DNA of 51,210 nt from the NCBI RefSeq assembly GCF_006539185.1, contig NZ_BJMN01000059.1, positions 1 to 51,210 of the forward strand. Reading direction: 5' to 3'. A program made the position numbers and the translations under genes. Positions within the stretch are counted from its first letter, which is position 1, and each line of letters begins with the position of its first letter. Positions 26,518-35,476 of this stretch are shown here, piece by piece. The notes beneath the pieces are model-generated. The model was not told the origin of the DNA, searched no databases, and saw only the letters and a program-made list of their open reading frames with translations. This DNA is from Streptomyces gardneri. GTDB lineage: Bacteria; Actinomycetota; Actinomycetes; Streptomycetales; Streptomycetaceae.

Positions 26518-26536
26518 CACGCGGCAGGCACAGGAA

Positions 26537-26588
26537 GAACGGGCGAGGGCCCGGTCGCGGATTCCCGCGGCCGGGCCCTCGCCCGTTC
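26537..26588 (+). terminator. Very long stem-loop terminator after the radical SAM gene
   Basis: An 18-bp perfect arm (GAACGGGCGAGGGCCCGG with its complement), one T-G wobble, a further 5 bp CGCGG/CCGCG and an ATTC loop. It lies 20 nt after the stop codon. Confidence 0.92.
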
Positions 26589-26606
26589 CCGCACACCGGT
26601 GACGAA

Positions 26607-26654
26607 GCCGGATCCGAGGCCGGATCCGAGGCCGGATCCGAGGCCGGATACGAA
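26607..26654. repeat. Tandem 12-bp repeat, four units
   Basis: Four direct copies of GCCGGATCCGAG (the last as GCCGGATACGAA) lie between two strong terminator stems. Each unit contains the palindrome CCGGATCCG. It is non-coding. Confidence 0.88.
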
Positions 26655-26687
26655 GAGGCGCCCGGAGCATCACGCTCCGGGCGCCTC
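26655..26687 (-). terminator. Stem-loop terminator of the minus-strand TagF-like gene
   Basis: A 14-bp perfect stem GAGGCGCCCGGAGC/GCTCCGGGCGCCTC with loop ATCAC, 17 nt beyond the stop codon of the convergent minus-strand gene. Confidence 0.85.
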
Positions 26688-26704
26688 CTCGTCACACGTG
26701 ATGC

Positions 26705-29029
26705 CTAGTGGTCGGAGCCCGCCGCGGTGAGCTCGTCCTGGTCCGCCGCCCGGGGGCGGGGCGCCCCGAGGCCCTCGGCCGCGCGCGGCGACGGGGCCGG
26801 ACGGCGCTCGGCCACGGGGACGACGGGCGGCCGGAGCGCCTCCTCGCCGAGGAAGACCCGCCGGGCGACCCGCTCGGCCGCGAAACCGTCGTCCCAGGCG
26901 CAGAACCGCTCCCGGAAGGCCTGGCGCAGCGTGGCCGCGTGTTCGCCGTCCCAGGCGCCGCTGCGGAACGCCTCGATCAGCTCGTCCTCGGTGGTCGTGA
27001 GCACGCCGGGGGACTCGCCGGGCTCGCCGGAGAGCAGGTCGAAGGTGACGCCGCGGCAGGTCCGGTAGGCCTCCCAGTCGTCGGCGTAGGTGACGATCGG
27101 CCGGTCGAGGTTGGCGTAGTCGAACATGATCGACGAGTAGTCCGTGACCAGCGCGTCCGCCGCCAGGCAGAGCTCCTCGACGGACGGGTGCCGCGACACG
27201 TCGACGAGCGCGCCCCGCTCGGCGAGCGAGTTCAGCTCCGGGTCGCTGCCGTAGAAGTAGTGGGCGCGGACCAACAGGACGAAGTCCGGGCCGAGTTCGC
27301 GGGCGAAGCGGGCGAGGTCCAGCCGGGAGACGAAGGCGTCCTTCTGGTGGTCGCGCACGGTGGGGGCGTACAGGATCGCCGTCTTGTCGTGCGCGATGCC
27401 GAGCTCGGCGCGGATCCGGCGGACGTCCGCGGCGGTGGCGCGGTAGTAGACGTCGTTGCGGGGGTAACCGGTGTTCAGGGTGCGGAAGTCGGCCGGGTAG
27501 ACCCGCTCCCAGTTCTCGGTGGAGTGCTGGTTCGACGAGACGCTCCAGTCCCAGCGGTCGACGCGCTCCAGCAGCTTCTCGAAGTCCATGCTGCGGGAGA
27601 CGGCCGGGTAGAACTGCTGGTCGAGGCCCATCCGCTTGAGCGGGGTGCCGTGGTGCGTCTGCAGGTGGATCTGACCGGGGCGCTTGATCACGGCGTCCGG
27701 GAAGTTGACGTTGTTGACCAGGTACTTGGCCCTGGCCAGCGCCTTCCAGTAGCCGAAGGTGGCCGGGGCGATCCGCTTGATCCCGGGCTGCAGGCTGCCG
27801 GCGTACTCCTGGTTCACGACCCACACGCCGCGGACGCCGGGCGCGACCCGCTTGGCCGCCTCGTGCACGGCGAGCGGGTTGCAGCCGGGGGTGCGGCCCC
27901 AGTACGCCGAGTACACGGCGAGGTTGTCGTCCACGGGGAGGCGGCGCTGCACGGCGTAGTAGGCGCGCAGGGCCTTGCGGCCGCCCCAGCGCTTGGACCG
28001 GCCGAGGGAGCGGATGCTCGCCTCGCGGGTGCCGTTGACGGCCTTGAGGCCTTCGAAGCCGGTGTACGAACCGCTCTTCAGCACCTTGAACTTGAGGCCG
28101 AGGATGCCGGGCGGCGGCGTGTAGCCCGCCGGTTCGAGGTCGCGGTAGACCTTGGAGGCCTGCTTCAGGTACGCGCGACGGTGGCCCTTGGGTATTCGGA
28201 AGTCCCGGGCGAAGGTGAACAGGAAGTGGGAGATCATCCGCGTGAAGACGGTGCTGCGGTACTCGTCGATGCCGGGGCGGCCGGCGAGGCCGTCGAGGTA
28301 CGCGAAGACCCTGCGGTACTGCTCGAAGATCACGAAGTGCTTGCGCGGGGTGCTGCTGCGCATCGAGCTGCCGACGCGGCGCTGGCGGTACTCGACGACC
28401 ACGTACTCCAGGCCCGCGACGCGCTGGGCCGCGGCCATGGACGTGTAGACCATGAGCGCGTCCTCGTACAGGCCGTCGGTGAAGGCGTAGCCCTCGCCGG
28501 TGAAGAAGTCCCGGCGGTAGACGCGGTTCCAGACCACGGCGAAGATCCGCAGCAGTTCGAGGCGGTCGGCGGGGCGGATGACCTGGTCGCGGATGCCGGC
28601 CAGGTACGGGCCGGAGTTGCTGGGCTCGACGGTGCCGTCCACGTGGGTGCGGACGTGGTCGAAGAGCAGGACCTCGGGGTCCTCGGCCTCGGCGAGCCGG
28701 TCGGCCATGGCCTGCAGGGAGCCGGGGCGGATCGAGTCGTCGCCGTCGATGAAGAGCAGGTAGTCGCCGCGGGCGTGCTCGACGCCGGTGTTGCGGGCGG
28801 CGCCTATGCCGCCGTTCTCGGCGCGGTGGACGGGGCGCACGCGGGGGTCGCGCGCGGCGAGTTCGTCGATGATGGCGCCACTGCCGTCGAGGGAGCAGTC
28901 GTCGACCGCGATGATCTCGAAATCGGGGTAACTCTGCGTAGTCACCGATTCGATGCACTCGCGGATGTAGCCCTCGACCCCGTACACCGGGACGATCACG
29001 CTGAATCGGGGGTTAGCTGCAGCCGGCAT
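26705..29029 (-). CDS. Bifunctional GT2 glycosyltransferase + CDP-glycerol-type glycerophosphotransferase (TagF-like)
   Basis: A 774-residue two-domain enzyme. Residues about 8-110 are a GT-A nucleotide-binding fold (RFSVIVPVYGVEGYIREC, AVDDCSLDGSG) with the metal-binding DxD as FIDGDDS. The C-terminal half (about 400-720) is a Glyphos_transf domain with catalytic-type HHGTPLKRMG (about 458), LYAPTVRD, LLVRAHYF and TDYSSIMFDYANL (about 626). TagF-type enzymes polymerise poly(glycerol phosphate) teichoic acid; substrate identity here is not shown. The ATG at 29029 is preceded by GAGGAG; the reading frame continues upstream but is not convincing. It is convergent with the radical SAM gene and divergent from another member of the family. 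No signal peptide: cytoplasmic or membrane-peripheral. Confidence 0.9.
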   Translation of the reverse strand: MPAAANPRFSVIVPVYGVEGYIRECIESVTTQSYPDFEIIAVDDCSLDGSGAIIDELAARDPRVRPVHRAENGGIGAARNTGVEHARGDYLLFIDGDDSIRPGSLQAMADRLAEAEDPEVLLFDHVRTHVDGTVEPSNSGPYLAGIRDQVIRPADRLELLRIFAVVWNRVYRRDFFTGEGYAFTDGLYEDALMVYTSMAAAQRVAGLEYVVVEYRQRRVGSSMRSSTPRKHFVIFEQYRRVFAYLDGLAGRPGIDEYRSTVFTRMISHFLFTFARDFRIPKGHRRAYLKQASKVYRDLEPAGYTPPPGILGLKFKVLKSGSYTGFEGLKAVNGTREASIRSLGRSKRWGGRKALRAYYAVQRRLPVDDNLAVYSAYWGRTPGCNPLAVHEAAKRVAPGVRGVWVVNQEYAGSLQPGIKRIAPATFGYWKALARAKYLVNNVNFPDAVIKRPGQIHLQTHHGTPLKRMGLDQQFYPAVSRSMDFEKLLERVDRWDWSVSSNQHSTENWERVYPADFRTLNTGYPRNDVYYRATAADVRRIRAELGIAHDKTAILYAPTVRDHQKDAFVSRLDLARFARELGPDFVLLVRAHYFYGSDPELNSLAERGALVDVSRHPSVEELCLAADALVTDYSSIMFDYANLDRPIVTYADDWEAYRTCRGVTFDLLSGEPGESPGVLTTTEDELIEAFRSGAWDGEHAATLRQAFRERFCAWDDGFAAERVARRVFLGEEALRPPVVPVAERRPAPSPRAAEGLGAPRPRAADQDELTAAGSDH

Positions 29030-29611
29030 GGCTTGTGTCTCCTCAGTCGAACCGCTCCAACGCAGTATGCCGGAGGCCTTCCGCACCGCGGAAACCGCAG
29101 GCGCTCGCGCGCGCGATGAACGGGCCGTTCCCTGCGGGTGAGGAAGGGGCCAATGAGGGGAGAACGCCGGAATTGCGGATCGTCTATTCTGGAGTGCTGC
29201 GGCGGTCGGGGGCCGCCGCATCGTCATGCACGCAGATGGACCGGTGAAGAATGTCCCGAGTGGCCCTGGTGGTCCACGTACGTCACGCGCGCTCCCGCAT
29301 GCCGGGGCGCGCGGAAACGGTCCTGCGCTCTTCTGTGTCTCTGGTCACGACTCCCCCCGTCACGGGGCGGGACAAGGTTCGCTTCTCTCCGGGGTGGGCC
29401 GGCGGCCGGCAGCTAAGCTGCGGACCGGGTACCGGGACAAGTACTGCAGTTCGACGGCGGGTGTGCGGCCCAGCACGTCGCCCGGCGGGTCTTTCTCGGA
29501 GGGTGGAGACGCCTCCCGACAATCCGCTGGAAAACCCCTAGCACGCCCCGTCACCCCTCAGGCGCTCGAGCTCGTCGAGCGGGTCTGAACCAGAAAGGAA
29601 CGCAGAACTTC
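29030..29611. other. 582-bp divergent intergenic region without a supported gene
   Basis: This gap lies between two divergent TagF-like genes. The reading frames in it have atypical composition, and none has a credible start or domain. A palindrome GCAGC-TAA-GCTGC is at 29409-29421 and a 7-bp hairpin CGCTCGA-GCTCG-TCGAGCG is at 29563-29581, just before the next ribosome binding site. It is likely to hold both promoters, but I cannot place them with confidence. Confidence 0.6.
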
Positions 29612-32600
29612 ATGGCACCCCGGCTCAGCGTCATCGTCCCGATCTACAACGTGGCGGAGTACCTTCCAGCCTGCCTCAACTCCTTGGCCGTGCAGACCTT
29701 CCAGGACCTGGAAGTTCTCATGATCGACGACGGGTCCACCGACGACTCCAACGCCATCGCGGCGGAGTTCGCGGAGCAGGACGCCCGGTTCAAGCTGATA
29801 CGCAAGGAGAACGCCGGCCTGGGTGCGGCCCGCAACACGGGACTCGACAGCCTCGCGCCGGAGAGCGAGTTCGTCACGTACGTCGACAGTGACGACATGA
29901 TCCCGCCGGACGCCTTCCGGCTCATGATCGGCAGCCTGGACGAGACCGGCTCCTCCTTCGCCACGGGCAACGTGGAGCACATCAACTCCACCAGGATCTG
30001 GCAGTCCCCGATGCACCGGTTCCTGTCCCGGGGCGCGGTGAAGAAGACGCACGTCCGGAAGAACAAGAACCTCCTGACGGACCGCCTCGCCTGCAACAAG
30101 GTGTTCCGCCGTGACTTCTGGGAGCAGCACGGACTGCGCTTCCCCGAGGGCGTGCTGTACGAGGACACCCCGGTCATCGTGCCGGCGCAGTTCCTCGCCG
30201 AGTCCGTCGACATCATCAGCGAGCCCTGCTACTACTGGCGCCTGCGCGAGGGCGAGGCCAACCCCTCGATCACCCAGCGCCGCAACGAGCCCAAGGCGGC
30301 CCGCGACCGCGCCACCGGCTGCGAGCACGTCAGCCGCTTCCTGGCCGAGCAGAACAACCCCGCCGCCGAAGCGCTGAAGCTCGCGTACGACAAGACGGTC
30401 CTCACCGGCGACCTGCGCATCTTCCTCAACGTGATGCCCGACGGTGACGAGGAGTACCGCGCGGAGTTCATGCGCGTGGCGAACAAGTTCCTCGACCAGA
30501 TCGACGTCAAGCTGATCAACACGCTGCCCACGGCGCTCCGCGTCAAGTGGCTGCTGGTCCGCAAGCACGCCGCGAACGAACTGGTCGACTTCATCGAGGC
30601 CGAGCGCCTCGGCGAGCCGGTCGGCCTCGACGGCGTCGTCCGCAAGTACGCGCGCTACTCCGCGCTGGAAGACCGCGGCGACCTCGTGCCCAAGAAGCTC
30701 CTGCGCGTCGACAAGGACCTCCAGCTCCGCTCCCCGCTGGACGAGCTGACCTGGGAGGACGGCAAGCTGAAGCTGTCCGGCCACGCGTGGATCGACCGCG
30801 TCGACCAGACGGGCAAGCGCAGCGTCGTCAAGCTGCTCCAGCTGAAGAAGGACGGCACCCAGCGCCGCGTCCTCGTCCCGCTGGGCAACATCTTCGCCCC
30901 CAAGGCCACCACCGCCTCCGGCCACAAGGGCCGCGGCCACAGCTTCGACTGGGCCGGCTGGGAGACCGTCATCGACCCCGCCCGGTTCCGCAAGGGCGGC
31001 AAGTGGCAGGAGGGCCTCTGGCACGTGGGCATGCGCGTCATGTCCGGCGGCCTCGTGCGCTCCCGCTCCGTGCACTCGTACGGCACGGACCGGCTGACCT
31101 ACCCGCCGTACCAGTGGCTCGACGACGACTTCCGCATGGTCCCGGAGATCCGGCGCGCCGCGCTCAAGCTGCGCATCGAGAAGGTGCCGGTCGTCGTCAC
31201 CGGCTTCAAGCCCGCCGGCGACGAGATCGTCGTCGAGGCCGTCTTCCGCGAGACCTTCGCGATGGGCACCGAGATCATCCTCCGGGTCGCCAACCAGAAC
31301 AGCGGCGAGGTGCTCACCTACCCGGCCGAGGTCCTCGGCGTCAGCGGCGGGCACACCCGGCTGCAGATCAACGTCCCGCTGCGCGACATAGCCCTGCTGC
31401 CCGAGCACCAGGACAGCGCCGAGGCCGCGTCCGGCGGCGGTTCCGACGCCGCGAAGACGATGCGCCGCAACTGGAGCAGCCAGATCCGGGTGACGGAGCC
31501 CGGCCAGAAGCAGCGCTCCGTCAAGGTCGTCGTCCAGGACGGCGTGGCCGACCTCCAGGTCCGGCTGCCCGCCGAGTTCGGCGAGGAGGCCATGCAGAAC
31601 GAGGTGGCCGTCCTCTCCGGAGCCAACGGCTACCTGAAGTTCTCCGGCCGCCCGCTGCGCGCCAGGATCACCGGCATCGCCTTCGCCGACGGCACGTTCC
31701 TCATCCGCGGCGCCGCTCCCGTGGAGCTGTCGGACCACCACCTGGTCATCAGCGCCAAGGGCCGCTTCGACGAGCGGAAGGTCCCGCTCAACGTCCTGCC
31801 GGACGGCTCCTTCGAGGCCTCCTTCCGCCCCGCCACCATGACGGGCACCAACAGCAGGCTGCCGCTCAAGGCCGGCCGCTGGGTGCTCCGCCTGGAGACC
31901 TCCGACGAGGAGCAGGAGCAGTCCCTGCCGCTCGTCGTCGACCGCCTCGCCGTGACCCAGTTCCCGCTGGAGGGCTCGCACAGCGGCCGCGACTACCGCA
32001 TGGAGGTCCACTGGCAGGACCACCCGCAGCTCAACTGCCTGCCCGACCTCAACGACATGGAGCGCGGCGCCAACCGCCAGTACCAGCTGCGCACCGAGGT
32101 CTACGAGCGCGGCCGCGAGCTGCCGCTGCGCGACGAGGTCCTGTACATCAGCTACAACGGCAAGCAGTTCTCGGACAGCCCGCGCGCCGTCCACGAGGAA
32201 CTGCTGCGCCGCGGCGCGGACGTGAAGCACCGCTGGCTGGTCCGCGACGGCCAGGTCGAGCTCCCGGACACCCTGGAAGCGGTCCGCTTCCAGGGCGCCG
32301 ACTGGTACGACGCGCTGGCGCGCTCGCGCTACATCATCACCAACGCCCACCTCCCGCACTGGATCAAGCGGCGGCCGGGACAGGTGATCGTGCAGGCCTG
32401 GCACGGCACGATGCTCAAGAAGATCGGCCTCGACATCGAGGCGCCGAAGTTCGACCCGAACTACCACGAGCGCCTGGTCCAGGAGGCGGCGAACTGGAAC
32501 ATCCTCGTCTCGTCGAACCGGTTCAGCACGCCCATCCTCAAGCGGGCCATGGGCTACAACGGTCTGATCGCCGAGACGGGCTACCCGCGCAACGACTACC

Positions 32601-33226
32601 TGTACGCCGAGGACCGCGACGAGCGGGCCAAGGAGGTCAAGGCGCGCCTCGGACTGCCCGAGGGCAAGAAGGTCGTGCTGTACGCGCCGACCTGGCGCGA
32701 CGACCTCTCCCACGCCCGCGGCCAGTTCAAGTTCGACCTCCGTGTCGACCTGGAGGACGCCCGCCGCCGCCTCGGGGACGACCACGTCTTCCTCGTCCGG
32801 CGCCACTCGAACATCGTGGACAGCATCCCCGGTGCCGGTAACGGCTTCGTCTTCGACGTCTCCGAGTACCCGGACATCGCGGACCTCTACCTGGCCGCCG
32901 ACATCATGATCACGGACTACTCGTCGGTCATGTTCGACTACGCGCACCTGCGCAGGCCGATGCTGTTCTTCACGTACGACCTCGAGCACTACCGTGACCG
33001 GCTGCGCGGCTTCTACTTCGACTTCGAGCAGGACGCCCCGGGCCCGCTGGTCGAGACCTCGGACGACCTGATCCAGGCCATCCGGGAGATCGACGAGGTG
33101 GCGGTCGAGTACCAGGAGAAGTACGACGAGTTCCACCACCAGTTCTGCGACCTCGACGACGGCCACGCGGCCGGCCGGGTCGCCGACCTGATGTTCAAGA
33201 TCGCCGAGGAGGGTGCGCCGCTGTAG
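29612..33226 (+). CDS. Giant GT2 + beta-module + glycerophosphotransferase (TagF-like) protein
   Basis: A 1204-residue enzyme. A GT2 domain (about 1-320) has RLSVIVPIYNVAEYLPACL, MIDDGSTDDSN and DxD as YVDSDDM. A central region (about 330-800) is made of beta-rich modules with recurring patterns such as DGSFEASF and AGRWVLRLE, without known catalytic residues. The C-terminal Glyphos_transf domain (about 840-1200) has WHGTMLKKIG at about 929, LYAPTWRDD, FLVRRHSN and TDYSSVMFDYAHL at about 1100. ATG after AAAGGAA. Length is far above simple TagF proteins because of the central modules. Probable role: initiation, extension or glycosylation of a wall-linked polyol-phosphate polymer (inference). 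Confidence 0.9.
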   Translation: MAPRLSVIVPIYNVAEYLPACLNSLAVQTFQDLEVLMIDDGSTDDSNAIAAEFAEQDARFKLIRKENAGLGAARNTGLDSLAPESEFVTYVDSDDMIPPDAFRLMIGSLDETGSSFATGNVEHINSTRIWQSPMHRFLSRGAVKKTHVRKNKNLLTDRLACNKVFRRDFWEQHGLRFPEGVLYEDTPVIVPAQFLAESVDIISEPCYYWRLREGEANPSITQRRNEPKAARDRATGCEHVSRFLAEQNNPAAEALKLAYDKTVLTGDLRIFLNVMPDGDEEYRAEFMRVANKFLDQIDVKLINTLPTALRVKWLLVRKHAANELVDFIEAERLGEPVGLDGVVRKYARYSALEDRGDLVPKKLLRVDKDLQLRSPLDELTWEDGKLKLSGHAWIDRVDQTGKRSVVKLLQLKKDGTQRRVLVPLGNIFAPKATTASGHKGRGHSFDWAGWETVIDPARFRKGGKWQEGLWHVGMRVMSGGLVRSRSVHSYGTDRLTYPPYQWLDDDFRMVPEIRRAALKLRIEKVPVVVTGFKPAGDEIVVEAVFRETFAMGTEIILRVANQNSGEVLTYPAEVLGVSGGHTRLQINVPLRDIALLPEHQDSAEAASGGGSDAAKTMRRNWSSQIRVTEPGQKQRSVKVVVQDGVADLQVRLPAEFGEEAMQNEVAVLSGANGYLKFSGRPLRARITGIAFADGTFLIRGAAPVELSDHHLVISAKGRFDERKVPLNVLPDGSFEASFRPATMTGTNSRLPLKAGRWVLRLETSDEEQEQSLPLVVDRLAVTQFPLEGSHSGRDYRMEVHWQDHPQLNCLPDLNDMERGANRQYQLRTEVYERGRELPLRDEVLYISYNGKQFSDSPRAVHEELLRRGADVKHRWLVRDGQVELPDTLEAVRFQGADWYDALARSRYIITNAHLPHWIKRRPGQVIVQAWHGTMLKKIGLDIEAPKFDPNYHERLVQEAANWNILVSSNRFSTPILKRAMGYNGLIAETGYPRNDYLYAEDRDERAKEVKARLGLPEGKKVVLYAPTWRDDLSHARGQFKFDLRVDLEDARRRLGDDHVFLVRRHSNIVDSIPGAGNGFVFDVSEYPDIADLYLAADIMITDYSSVMFDYAHLRRPMLFFTYDLEHYRDRLRGFYFDFEQDAPGPLVETSDDLIQAIREIDEVAVEYQEKYDEFHHQFCDLDDGHAAGRVADLMFKIAEEGAPL

Positions 33227-33252
33227 GCGGTGCCCCCCCGGGCATACGGAAG

Positions 33253-33288
33253 AGCCCCGGTCCGCAGGTCTCCCTGCGGGCCGGGGCT
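33253..33288 (+). terminator. Stem-loop terminator after the 1204-residue gene
   Basis: A 16-bp stem AGCCCCGGTCCGCAGG/CCTGCGGGCCGGGGCT (one G-T wobble) with a TCTC loop. A second GC-rich hairpin at about 33299-33333 may serve the convergent gene. Confidence 0.85.
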
Positions 33289-33344
33289 CCGTCGTTCGGG
33301 CCGGGCCCGGTCGTGCGGACCGGGGCCCGGCTACCGCTCGCCGG

Positions 33345-35378
33345 TCACTTCTTGTCGATGATCTTCAGCGAGAGCTGGCCGTTGCTGGCGAAGTACGGGC
33401 GCAGCTCCTGGCGGCTGCCGGTGACGGCCGTGACGGCGGCGGAGGGGACGGCGGCCAGCCGGTTGCGCCAGCCGCTCTTCGGCTTGGTGTCCACGGCGGC
33501 CGCGACCGGGGCGCCGGACTGCGTCACCACCGGGTACGGGAACTGGAAGACGTCCATCGGGACGAGCACGTCGGTGGCCAGCTTGCAGACGCGGATCCGG
33601 GCGGACTCCTGGTCCGGCAGCAGCCAGAGATCCCAGACGTCCTCGCCGCCGGCCTCGTGGAGGCGGGCCGCGGCGGCGTTGTCCAGGGAGGCCGTGAAGC
33701 GTCCGTCGGTGCCGGGCTTCACCGGGAAGGTGAAGTTCCTGTCGGCCTCCTTGCGGTGGACGGCCTCGATCACGCTGTCCTTGCCGGGCTCGACGCCCCA
33801 GGCCGCCGCGTCGATGACGATCGAGGTGGCGCCGGCGTGCAGGGCCGCGACCTCGACGTGCTGGGCGCGCACCCGGCTCTGCACCCGCAGGGTGCCGTCG
33901 GTGTGGGCGTGCGGCAGCAGCACGGACAGGGCGGGGCCCTCGGTGCGGGGCAGCTTCAGCGACAGGATCTGGAGGGTGTCGCAGCCGGCCGACCGCAGCG
34001 GCAGGTCGAAGCCTGCGGCGCGGATCTCCAGCTGCCAGTCGCCCTCGACGAGCTTACCGAGCGCGGGGACCAGCGCCTCGTCGCCGACGAAGGGGACGAC
34101 GACCTCGTCGGCCTTCTTGCGGATGTCCTTGCAGACCAGCACGGCGTCGCTGCCGGCGGGCAGCCCGTCGATCCGCACCCGGACGTCGCCCTGCGGGGTG
34201 ACCACGGCGGCGGCCGAGCGGGGGATGGCCCGGCGGGCCCGCATGGTCTCCACGAGCTGCTCGAAGCGGGCGGCGGTCTCGGCCTCCTGGAAGCGGACCA
34301 CGTTGGCCACCGCGGCGGCGGCCATCTTCCGGCGCAGGTCCTCGTCGGAGATCAGCTTCTCGATGTGCTCGGCGAGCGCCTGCTTGTCGCCGAGCGGCAC
34401 GACGTAGCCGTCCTCGCCCTGCTTGATGATGTTGCGCGGGCCGTGCGGGGCGTCGTAGCAGATCGCCGGCAGACCGGCCGCCATCGCCTCGACGGTGACG
34501 TTGCCGAAGGCCTCCAGGTGGGAGGGGAGGACGAACACGGACGCCTTGGCGAACTCCGGGGTGACCGGGGTGGCCGGGCCCATCAGGAAGATCTGGTTGT
34601 TGCTGTCCGTCTCGTCGATCTTCTTGCGCAGGTTGGCGCGCTCGGGGCCGGAGCCGTAGATCCGCAGGCTCCAGTCCGGGTGGCGCGGCGCCACGGTGGA
34701 GAAGGCCTCGATCAGATCGCCGAAGCCCTTGTGGGTCTTGAGCAGGCCCGCGGTGACGACGATCTTGTTGTCGCCGGTGGACATCTGGCCCTCGTGGGCC
34801 GGGATGCAGTTGGGCATCGGGGAGAGCAGGTGGCTCACGGCGGGGACGACCCCGGCGATGGTCCGGCACTCGTCCGGCGTCGGCGCGGTGATCGCGTCCA
34901 TCTTCGGGTACGCGTCCCGGAAGAGGGCGTCCCGGATGTGCGGGCCGTACCGCGCGGGCCGCGAGTGCTCCATCGCGACCTTGAGGAAGTCGCGGTCCGA
35001 GTAGGCCAGCATGATGGTGATCTTGGGGTTGTTGCTGACCACGACGTCGGCGTCGGTCGTGGCCAGGTACTCCATCAGCCGCTTCTCGGCCAGCCGGCTG
35101 ATCCAGGGCTTCTTGTCCGTGGGCTCGTTCGGGTAGATGTGCGGGAAGACCTCGATCGCCGGGTCGTCGCCGTCGTACGTGTGGGAGTGCTTCCGCATGT
35201 CGCTGAGAGCCAGGGTCTTCACCCGGGGGTCGAGCGGGAAGTACGCCTGGTCGCGGTTGCGGCGGAGGGAGACGAGCTCGACCTCGTGGTCATCCGCGAG
35301 CGCCTTCGCCAGGTTGTGGATGGCGCTGACCACGCCGCCGATGTGACAGCGGTCAACCAGCAGGAAGGATATTTTCAT
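33345..35378 (-). CDS. GT4 glycosyltransferase with long beta-rich C-terminal extension
   Basis: Residues 1-about 390 form a GT-B fold of the Glycos_transf_1 (GT4) family: N-terminal acceptor domain beginning MKISFLLVDRCHIGGVVSAI, and the C-terminal donor domain with TAGLLKTHKGFGDLIEAF, LRIYGSGPERANL and the EAFGNVTVEAMAAGLP motif, whose Glu residues bind the nucleotide sugar. About 290 further residues form beta-rich modules (EGDWQLEIRAAG, DGRFTASLDNAAA) like those in the neighbouring TagF-like protein. The ATG at 35378 has GAGG upstream; an ATG 12 nt earlier is less likely. Retaining transfer of a hexose to a polymer or lipid carrier is expected; the exact acceptor is unknown. Confidence 0.88.
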   Translation of the reverse strand: MKISFLLVDRCHIGGVVSAIHNLAKALADDHEVELVSLRRNRDQAYFPLDPRVKTLALSDMRKHSHTYDGDDPAIEVFPHIYPNEPTDKKPWISRLAEKRLMEYLATTDADVVVSNNPKITIMLAYSDRDFLKVAMEHSRPARYGPHIRDALFRDAYPKMDAITAPTPDECRTIAGVVPAVSHLLSPMPNCIPAHEGQMSTGDNKIVVTAGLLKTHKGFGDLIEAFSTVAPRHPDWSLRIYGSGPERANLRKKIDETDSNNQIFLMGPATPVTPEFAKASVFVLPSHLEAFGNVTVEAMAAGLPAICYDAPHGPRNIIKQGEDGYVVPLGDKQALAEHIEKLISDEDLRRKMAAAAVANVVRFQEAETAARFEQLVETMRARRAIPRSAAAVVTPQGDVRVRIDGLPAGSDAVLVCKDIRKKADEVVVPFVGDEALVPALGKLVEGDWQLEIRAAGFDLPLRSAGCDTLQILSLKLPRTEGPALSVLLPHAHTDGTLRVQSRVRAQHVEVAALHAGATSIVIDAAAWGVEPGKDSVIEAVHRKEADRNFTFPVKPGTDGRFTASLDNAAAARLHEAGGEDVWDLWLLPDQESARIRVCKLATDVLVPMDVFQFPYPVVTQSGAPVAAAVDTKPKSGWRNRLAAVPSAAVTAVTGSRQELRPYFASNGQLSLKIIDKK

Positions 35379-35476
35379 ACCGAGCCTCAACGTGTCCTGG
35401 GTTAGGTGGGGGGATGCGCAACGTGTGTGGGGGAGCGGGCGTCGGCACCTAGGCTACGGGGCCGCCCAAGGAGGCG

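Noticed and set aside
26607..26654. Possible CRISPR-like array
   Set aside because: Units are contiguous 12-mers with no spacers, so it is a simple tandem repeat.
29138..29588. Several short frames in the divergent intergenic region
   Set aside because: No supported start, mixed composition, mutually overlapping on both strands; none has a recognisable domain.
29558..33166. 1202-residue minus-strand open frame
   Set aside because: Shadow of the GT2-TagF gene on the other strand; Val/Leu/Asp/Arg low complexity and no motif.
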